11,448 nt of DNA. Origin: Candidatus Symbiothrix sp. (GTDB lineage Bacteria; Bacteroidota; Bacteroidia; Bacteroidales; Azobacteroidaceae). A program made the position numbers and the translations under genes. Location: the NCBI GenBank assembly GCA_031270925.1, contig JAISWY010000257.1, forward strand, positions 1-11,448, read 5' to 3'. The notes under the pieces were generated by a model. That model worked only from the letters and a program-made list of their open reading frames with translations, was not told the origin of the DNA and did not search any database. This document shows positions 7,151-11,448 of the stretch, one piece after another; position 1 is the first letter of the stretch, and each line of letters starts with the position of its first letter.

Positions 7151-7314
7151 TAGGATTGTGGCAATATCGCTGCCTGACATTTCGTGAGGCGATTGCGGTG
7201 CCGCTTGCCGTCTGCGGCGGGTAATTTTGGTTGATTTGCCATTTCGATGGCAAAATTTTTGCGGAATACGTCTGCGATACAAAAAATTTCAGTAATTTTG
7301 TAAATGGTTAGCAT
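7150..7314 (-). pseudogene. IS982-family transposase N-terminal fragment
   Basis: On the minus strand an ATG at 7314 opens a frame reading MLTIYKITEIFCIADVFRK, NFAIEMANQPKLPAADG and KRHRNRLTK. This resembles the N-terminus of IS982-family transposases of Bacteroidetes (KITEIFC..DDFCKEF, then a basic RNR segment). One base appears to be lost near 7180-7183: the other frame then gives MSGSDIATIL, the expected continuation. Without the shift, translation stops at TAA 7150-7152 after 54 residues. The remaining 230 or more residues, including the catalytic domain, are missing, and the sequence ends at the terminal-repeat relic. The assignment rests on remembered family sequence, so it is less secure than the IS5 call. 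Confidence 0.6.
7235..7260 (+). terminator. Hairpin with TTCG loop and T-run, possible plus-strand terminator
   Basis: TTTGCCAT (7235-7242), loop TTCG, ATGGCAAA (7247-7254) form a perfect 8-bp stem, followed by ATTTTT to 7260. It could end plus-strand transcripts before the second GT14 gene. The same bases code in the minus-strand IS982 fragment, so the fold may be incidental. Confidence 0.3.
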
Positions 7315-7381
7315 AGTTGAGGCTTATTTTATATCTTTATGGTTGAAAATCAAAATAGTATAAAATAAATTCCAACTATGC
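7311..7381. repeat. Imperfect 23-bp inverted repeat spanning a transposase start codon
   Basis: The left arm is GCATAGTTG (7311-7319), a 4-nt mismatch, then TTATTTTATA (7324-7333). The right arm is TATAAAATAA (7359-7368), a 4-nt mismatch, then CAACTATGC (7373-7381). Thus 19 of 23 positions are complementary across a 25-nt centre, which itself holds TTGA-AAA-TCAA (7343-7353). The minus-strand ATG of the IS982 fragment (7314-7312) lies in one arm. It may be a regulatory hairpin of the old IS or part of another small element. Confidence 0.6.
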
Positions 7382-7452
7382 ATTTTATATGTTTATCTTA
7401 AACAAAACTCAGGTAATTATAACATATAACTGAAAAAGTATATAAATTTTAG
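7382..7452. other. AT-rich leader before the second GT14 gene, nothing recognised
   Basis: These 71 bases are strongly AT-rich and contain no credible reading frame, no full TTTG/TAnnTTTG pair and no clear ribosome binding site. The far end of the IS982 remnant may lie here, but no terminal repeat could be identified. Confidence 0.5.
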
Positions 7453-8316
7453 ATGAGACACGCTTATTTGATAATTGTGCATAATGAGTTTGAAATACTC
7501 AGCCGTTTGATAATGGCTTTGGACGACAGCCGGAACGATATTTACATCCATTTCGACCGGAAATTGATAGAATGCCCGTCCGTTGAAACAAAAAACGCGG
7601 GTTTGTTTATCCTCAAAAACCGCGTAGATGTGCGCTGGGGCGACATTAGCGTGGTGAAGGCGGAGTACGCATTGTTTAAGGAGGCTTTTCAGCGCGGGAA
7701 GTACGCCTATTTCCACCTCTTGTCGGGGGTGGACCTGCCACTGAAATCGCAGGATGAGATTCATAAGTTTTTTGCCGAACACGCGGGCAAGGAATTTATC
7801 GGGTTTTCACAATACGATTATACCGAGGAGGTGGATCGAAAAGTTCGCCGGATTCATCTGTTCGCCAAATATTTCCGCTCTACGGGCAGTCTTGCCGATA
7901 TGGCGAGGAAGGTTGTCAGGGCGGCATTCCTAAGGATTCAATTCCTGCTGCACATAAGGATAAATAAGCAGGAGCTTTTCAAAAAAGGAACGCAATGGAT
8001 TAGTGTAACGGAAAATTTTGTCCGGTATCTGCTATCGGAGAAGCACGAGGTGCTGAGTATGTACCGCAATACCTTTTGCAGCGACGAGATATTTGCTCAA
8101 ACTTTGTGCTGGAATTCGATCTTTCGCGAAAGAATCTATAATTTAGAGGACGAGGCAAAAGGTTGTATGCGCAAAATCGGATGGCGGGACGGGCAACTAT
8201 TTGACTGGACTAACGCCGATTACGATGAGTTGATGCAGGCGGATGCGGTATATGCCCGTAAATTCAATAGTGCGAATATGGATGTGGTGGAAAAAATCGC
8301 GAGTCGAGTGATATAG
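7453..8316 (+). CDS. Glycosyltransferase family 14 (core-2/I-branching-type), copy 2
   Basis: A 287-residue paralogue of the GT14 enzyme at 5636-6505, with the family blocks in canonical form: AYLIIVHNEFEILSRLI (4-20), RNDIYIHFDRK (27-37), RVDVRWGDISVVKAEY (57-72), LLSGVDLPLKSQDEIHKFF (89-107) and FCSDEIFAQTL (208-218), which holds the putative catalytic Glu (212). The middle third, about 115-190, diverges strongly from copy 1, as expected if acceptor specificity differs. The two genes share a 20-base identical run (5717-5736 and 7519-7538). The start is the ATG at 7453, with no strong ribosome site before it. It is separated from copy 1 by the methyltransferase/IS scar, and no promoter of its own is obvious. 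It probably adds a beta-linked residue, possibly a HexNAc, to the repeat unit; the sugar is not established. Confidence 0.9.
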   Translation: MRHAYLIIVHNEFEILSRLIMALDDSRNDIYIHFDRKLIECPSVETKNAGLFILKNRVDVRWGDISVVKAEYALFKEAFQRGKYAYFHLLSGVDLPLKSQDEIHKFFAEHAGKEFIGFSQYDYTEEVDRKVRRIHLFAKYFRSTGSLADMARKVVRAAFLRIQFLLHIRINKQELFKKGTQWISVTENFVRYLLSEKHEVLSMYRNTFCSDEIFAQTLCWNSIFRERIYNLEDEAKGCMRKIGWRDGQLFDWTNADYDELMQADAVYARKFNSANMDVVEKIASRVI

Positions 8317-8365
8317 TGGTATTTATTTCACAAGATCTCTAAAAAAACACACAAAACTGAATAAT

Positions 8366-8464
8366 ATGACGGATTCAAATTCACATAAAAGATGGTTTGA
8401 GGTAATTGACGCCATGCGTTTTCTTATGTTTTTTTTCTCGTTTATCACCGGAGGGAGAATTTAG
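8366..8464 (+). pseudogene. Acyltransferase family 3 N-terminal remnant (32 codons)
   Basis: A short frame from ATG 8366 reads MTDSNSHKRWFEVIDAMRFL, then hydrophobic MFFFSFITGGRI and a TAG at 8462-8464. The run W-F-E-V-I-D-A-M-R-F followed by a hydrophobic stretch is how many Bacteroidetes acyltransferase-3 (OafA-like) membrane proteins begin. The remaining 300 or more residues are absent. It probably marks the deletion of an O-acetyltransferase gene that once lay between the second GT14 gene and the next transcription unit. Only about 20 residues support the call, so a chance small frame cannot be excluded. Confidence 0.5.
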
Positions 8465-8490
8465 CCCAACGAAAAAAAAATTGCATTATT

Positions 8491-8522
8491 TTTGGTTATC
8501 ATAGAAAATATTCGTAGCCTTG
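8491..8522 (+). promoter_or_regulatory. Bacteroidetes-type promoter for the distal GT2-wzy-GT4 unit
   Basis: TTTG (8491-8494), a 20-nt spacer and TAGCCTTG (8515-8522) match TTTG-N19-21-TAnnTTTG with one mismatch. Transcription would start about 8529, giving a 5' leader of only about a dozen bases before the ATG at 8542. The placement directly before a three-gene run supports it. Confidence 0.6.
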
Positions 8523-8541
8523 CGTTTTCAAACGAATTAGA

Positions 8542-9552
8542 ATGGAAAATATAAATAAAACCGAGCAACCCGTTGTTTCCATCATCATTCCCGTTTTTAA
8601 CGCGGCTGATTCACTCCCTGTCTGCATAGAATCGTTGATGAACCAGCCTTACAGCGAATTGGAACTGATTTTTGTAAACGATTGCAGTACGGATAACAGC
8701 TTGTCCGTGATTGCCGGATATAAAGAGAGATTGGAGGCCAGGGGGATGAAGGTAAAAATCATCCAGCACGAGCGCAATCAAGGGGTGGCGGCGGCGCGTA
8801 ACAGTGGATTGGACGAGGTTTCCGGCAAATACATCTATTGGGTGGACGCGGACGACTGGATAGAGAAAAACGCGGTGGAAAAATTAGTGGAAGAAGCGGA
8901 AAAGACAGATGCCGAGATTATCGGCTGCAACTGGTATTTGTCGTTTCATCAAAATGAACGGCTGATGAACCAATCGGATTTTTCTTCGCCGGAAGACGGG
9001 TTGAAAAAAATGATGGCTGGCGTGATGCGATGGAATTTGTGGTTGTTTATGTTGCGGAGGGAATTGTTAGAGCGGAATCACATCCGTTTTATACCGGGAT
9101 TGAATATGGGGGAGGACATGATGGTAATGATGAAACTCTTCGCGAGTGCGCACCGGGTATCTTTCCTGAATGCCGGGCTGTATCACTACAAACAGACGAA
9201 CCAAAATTCGCTGTCCAAGATTTATTCCCAGAAACACATCGAAGAAGTAACTGCCAATGTGAATGAGGTTGTTCGTTTTCTGGAAGGGCTGAATTTGGGT
9301 GGCGGCATGGAAAAATATGCCATGTTCTTGAAACTAAATATTAAATTACCGTTGTTAATATCGGATCAAACGGATAATTTTCGGTTGTGGAATTGTTGGT
9401 TTTCTGAGGCAAATATTTTCGTAATGAAAAACAGAATGCTACCTTTGCGTACCAGATTGTTGCAATGGTTTGCGGCGAAACGGATGTATATCGTAAATAA
9501 ACTGTATTTTCGTGTGGTAATACGCACGTTTTACGGGATTATATACAAATAA
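8542..9552 (+). CDS. Glycosyltransferase family 2
   Basis: Inverting GT-A sugar transferase of 336 residues. VVSIIIPVFNAADSLPVCI (11-29) is the classic opening strand, IFVNDCSTDNS (43-53) binds the nucleotide, ARNSGLDEVSGKYIYWVDAD (85-104) runs into the metal-binding DAD, and GLNMGEDMMVMMKLF (186-200) carries the GED acidic pair near the catalytic base. The C-terminal third is basic and hydrophobic (about 290-336) and probably associates with the membrane, as is common for enzymes acting on lipid-linked intermediates. It is the first gene after the promoter at 8491-8522 and precedes the polymerase gene by 9 bp, so it is probably the first member of a polycistron. The specific sugar is not readable. 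Confidence 0.93.
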   Translation: MENINKTEQPVVSIIIPVFNAADSLPVCIESLMNQPYSELELIFVNDCSTDNSLSVIAGYKERLEARGMKVKIIQHERNQGVAAARNSGLDEVSGKYIYWVDADDWIEKNAVEKLVEEAEKTDAEIIGCNWYLSFHQNERLMNQSDFSSPEDGLKKMMAGVMRWNLWLFMLRRELLERNHIRFIPGLNMGEDMMVMMKLFASAHRVSFLNAGLYHYKQTNQNSLSKIYSQKHIEEVTANVNEVVRFLEGLNLGGGMEKYAMFLKLNIKLPLLISDQTDNFRLWNCWFSEANIFVMKNRMLPLRTRLLQWFAAKRMYIVNKLYFRVVIRTFYGIIYK

Positions 9553-9561
9553 ACAAAACGA

Positions 9562-10851
9562 ATGAGGAAATTTTTATCGCATATTCTCATCGGGACATTG
9601 GTTAGTTTTTACCTGTTCCCTTTTGAATTTACATTCCTGCCTCCAAGTATATCTTCAAAAATGATCATAGTTATCATCGGGGCAGTGTTTTTTGTGTTGG
9701 ATTGTATCCCGAAAGGAGGAATTCCCATTACTCGGCAAATAATGGGGGCTACGGCTATTGCCGCAATCTTTTCTTTTATTTGCTTTTATTCTACGGATTA
9801 CAATCGCACGGACGACTATACTTATGCGACTTATGTCGTTTCATTCTTTGTTTGGCTGAGCGCAGCGTATGGCATTGGCAAAATCATCCGTTTTGAACAC
9901 GGAAAATTTGATTTCACGGTGCTGATTTATTATTTGGCAGGCGTGTGTTTTGTTCAGTGTGCTTTGGCATTGATGATTGATGAAATCCCCCTCGTTAAGA
10001 ATGTGGTAACCACATATATATGGAATAATGCAAATTTTTACACTGAAATAGACCGTTTATATGGAATAGGGGCGGCGTTGGATCCGGCAGGCGTCCGCTT
10101 TGCTGTTGTACTCATATTGGTGGCGGCGTTGCTTTGTCATAGTGATTATGTGAGGAGCAAGAAAAAAATAATAACCCAATTAATGATCGCATTTTTTACC
10201 ATATCGTTAATTGGGAATATGATTTCCAGAACAACGATAACCGGAGTGGTAATGGCGCTTGTCTATTTTGTAATGTATTCTGGAATAATAAGCCTGAGAC
10301 TGAAAGGACGATATTTTAAATTCTATTTTATTTTTTCGACCGTATTAGTTACAGCCATTATTGTGTCCACCATTCTGTATAACGTTAATTCTGCATTCCA
10401 CGATCATTTACGTTTTGGGTTTGAGGGTTTTTTCAATTGGACGGAAACAGGAGAATGGTCAACCAACTCAACCGATAAATTAGATAGGGAGATGTGGATA
10501 TGGCCGACAGATACGAAAACATGGGTCATTGGCTCTGGACTTTTTGGACTCTTCATTTATAATACGGATGTTGGCTATTGCCGATTTATCCTTTACTGCG
10601 GAATAATCGGATTTTCAAGTTTCGCATGGCTTTTTATATATAGCGCTGTTTCTTTTTGGCGGAGGAGCAAAGAGATTAGGTGGGTATTTCTGTTTCTGTT
10701 GGCGCTTGCATTTGTCATTTGGATTAAAGTCGCAACGGATATTTTCTTTATTTTCGCATTATTCTATTGCCTTGATCATTTGGACATAGTCCGCTTAAAT
10801 TATAATAGAATCGAGCCTGATCCCGAACTTGTTGAAATAGAACAAAATTGA
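9562..10851 (+). CDS. Wzy-like O-antigen/capsule polymerase or ligase
   Basis: Polytopic inner-membrane protein of 429 residues with roughly ten to twelve hydrophobic segments, among them about 5-20, 33-48, 60-77, 88-106, 118-139, 178-193, 203-219, 224-240, 252-273, 341-365, 375-389 and 391-404. A large polar loop (about 274-338), probably periplasmic, precedes the last group of helices, as in Wzy polymerases and WaaL-type ligases. RLYGIGAALDPAGVRF (165-180), SRTTITG (222-228) and DVGYCRFILYCGIIG (336-350) are motifs of the kind seen in this superfamily. In a cluster of transferases the likely job is joining repeat units on the periplasmic face. Sequence alone does not separate polymerase from ligase. 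The stop overlaps the next start in TGATG, which implies translational coupling. Confidence 0.82.
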   Translation: MRKFLSHILIGTLVSFYLFPFEFTFLPPSISSKMIIVIIGAVFFVLDCIPKGGIPITRQIMGATAIAAIFSFICFYSTDYNRTDDYTYATYVVSFFVWLSAAYGIGKIIRFEHGKFDFTVLIYYLAGVCFVQCALALMIDEIPLVKNVVTTYIWNNANFYTEIDRLYGIGAALDPAGVRFAVVLILVAALLCHSDYVRSKKKIITQLMIAFFTISLIGNMISRTTITGVVMALVYFVMYSGIISLRLKGRYFKFYFIFSTVLVTAIIVSTILYNVNSAFHDHLRFGFEGFFNWTETGEWSTNSTDKLDREMWIWPTDTKTWVIGSGLFGLFIYNTDVGYCRFILYCGIIGFSSFAWLFIYSAVSFWRRSKEIRWVFLFLLALAFVIWIKVATDIFFIFALFYCLDHLDIVRLNYNRIEPDPELVEIEQN

Positions 10852-11448
10852 TGAAAATAATCTATTGCATACATTCTGTATATAATCCGGGGGGGATGGA
10901 GAGGGTCTTGTTGAACAAAATCACGTATCTCGTTTCCAAACTGAATTGGGATATTATGGTCGTTACCACCGATCAGAAAGGACGTCCCCCTTTCTATCCC
11001 TTTCCCGAAAGCGTGAAAATGCTTGATTTGGGCATCAATTATTCCGATGATAATTCCAAAAACGTATTTTTGAAAATCATTGGTTACCTGAAAAGAAGAA
11101 GAAAACACAGACAAAAATTGACGAGGCTGTTGAAAAACGAAAAAGCGGATGTGGTTGTATCGCTTTATCCGTCCGAATCCTCGTTTTTGTGCGACATAAA
11201 TGATGGAAGCAAGAAGGTGTTGGAATTGCACTATTGCAAATTTTTTCGTTTGCAGTATGGTCGGTCTGGTTTATTGAAATTAATTGACGAATATCGGACG
11301 AAACAAGACGAACGTATCGTTCGCAGGTTCGACAAGTTTGTGATTCTCAGCGAAGAAGATAAAGGATATTGGGGCGAGATGCCAAATATCCAAATGATTC
11401 CGAATGCGGCGTTATTTCCTGCGGTCCGGCGTTCCGACGTAACTTCCC
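10851..11448 (+). CDS. Glycosyltransferase family 4 (GT-B), 3' partial
   Basis: The frame stays open from ATG 10851 to the window edge (199 codons), so only the N-terminal acceptor-binding Rossmann domain is visible. MKIIYCIHSVYNPGGMERVL (1-20) is a typical GT4 opening with the Gly-Gly loop followed by Met-Glu-Arg. KADVVVSLYPSE (about 102-113) and KFVILSEEDKGYW (about 163-175) are the core beta strands, and IQMIPNA (about 180-186) is the linker that normally precedes the donor-binding domain; the E-x7-E region lies outside. Retaining enzymes of this group use nucleotide sugars and act at the cytoplasmic membrane face. It overlaps the polymerase stop by one base, so it shares that transcript. 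A basic stretch near 84-95 (KRRRKHRQKLTR) is consistent with membrane contact. Confidence 0.88.
   Translation, partial: MKIIYCIHSVYNPGGMERVLLNKITYLVSKLNWDIMVVTTDQKGRPPFYPFPESVKMLDLGINYSDDNSKNVFLKIIGYLKRRRKHRQKLTRLLKNEKADVVVSLYPSESSFLCDINDGSKKVLELHYCKFFRLQYGRSGLLKLIDEYRTKQDERIVRRFDKFVILSEEDKGYWGEMPNIQMIPNAALFPAVRRSDVTS

Noticed and set aside
7200..7218. GCCGC...GCGGC as a small structured RNA
   Set aside because: It is a 5-bp stem inside the coding part of the IS982 fragment with no other support.
7293..7300. TAATTTTG as a promoter -7 element for the second GT14 gene
   Set aside because: The -7 match is exact, but no TTTG lies 19-21 nt upstream; the nearest (7258-7261) is 31 nt away.
7311..7381. 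Invertible (phase-variable) promoter flanked by inverted repeats, as at Bacteroides capsule loci
   Set aside because: The arms are only 25 nt apart, too close to carry a full TTTG/TAnnTTTG promoter, the arms are imperfect, and no invertase gene is nearby in the window.
10800..11231. 143-codon open frame on the minus strand
   Set aside because: It lies across the polymerase end and the GT4 start, both of which show clear family motifs on the plus strand.
1..11448. CRISPR array, tRNA or rRNA gene, defence island
   Set aside because: No regularly spaced repeats, no clover-leaf or rRNA-like sequence and no nuclease or helicase-type frames were seen; all intact genes fit polysaccharide synthesis.

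Overview
This window looks like part of a surface-polysaccharide (capsule or O-antigen-like) biosynthesis locus from a member of the Bacteroidales (Bacteroides, Parabacteroides, Porphyromonas or Prevotella group). The evidence is the content and arrangement of glycosyltransferases, promoters of the Bacteroidetes type (TTTG, 19-21 nt, TAnnTTTG), little use of Shine-Dalgarno sites, and remnants of IS families common in this group. Species cannot be fixed from the window. No tRNA, rRNA or CRISPR array was seen.

Layout. (1) 2-2216: an O-acetylation pair, an MBOAT acyltransferase cut by the left edge and a membrane-anchored SGNH-like partner. (2) 2334-3281: a family 2 glycosyltransferase whose last six codons and stop come from an IS terminal repeat. 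(3) 3260-3777: a decayed IS5-family element (IS1031-like) with recognisable terminal repeats, a transposase with an internal deletion and a frameshift, and a plus-strand promoter pointing at the next gene. (4) 3795-6505: three tightly spaced sugar transferases (a GT-A enzyme of low G+C, a GT8 enzyme, and a GT14 core-2/I-branching-type enzyme). (5) 6530-7381: a scar holding a broken minus-strand FkbM methyltransferase, a 25-bp terminal-repeat relic flanked by TTA, an IS982-family transposase N-terminus, and a large imperfect inverted repeat over that transposase's start codon. (6) 7453-8316: a second GT14 enzyme, paralogous to the first. (7) 8366-8464: the first 32 codons of a lost acyltransferase-3 gene, then a good promoter. 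(8) 8542-11448: a GT2 enzyme, a polytopic Wzy-like polymerase/ligase, and a GT4 enzyme running off the right edge.

How the parts fit together: the transferases would build an oligosaccharide repeat unit on a lipid carrier at the inner face of the cytoplasmic membrane. The Wzy-like protein would polymerise it on the periplasmic side. The MBOAT/SGNH pair would decorate it with acyl (probably acetyl) groups. The broken FkbM and acyltransferase genes suggest that earlier modifications have been lost, as expected in an antigenically diversifying locus. I did not find a convincing wholly new system. The most unusual observations are how IS remnants were absorbed into gene ends and promoters, and the dyad structure at 7311-7381.
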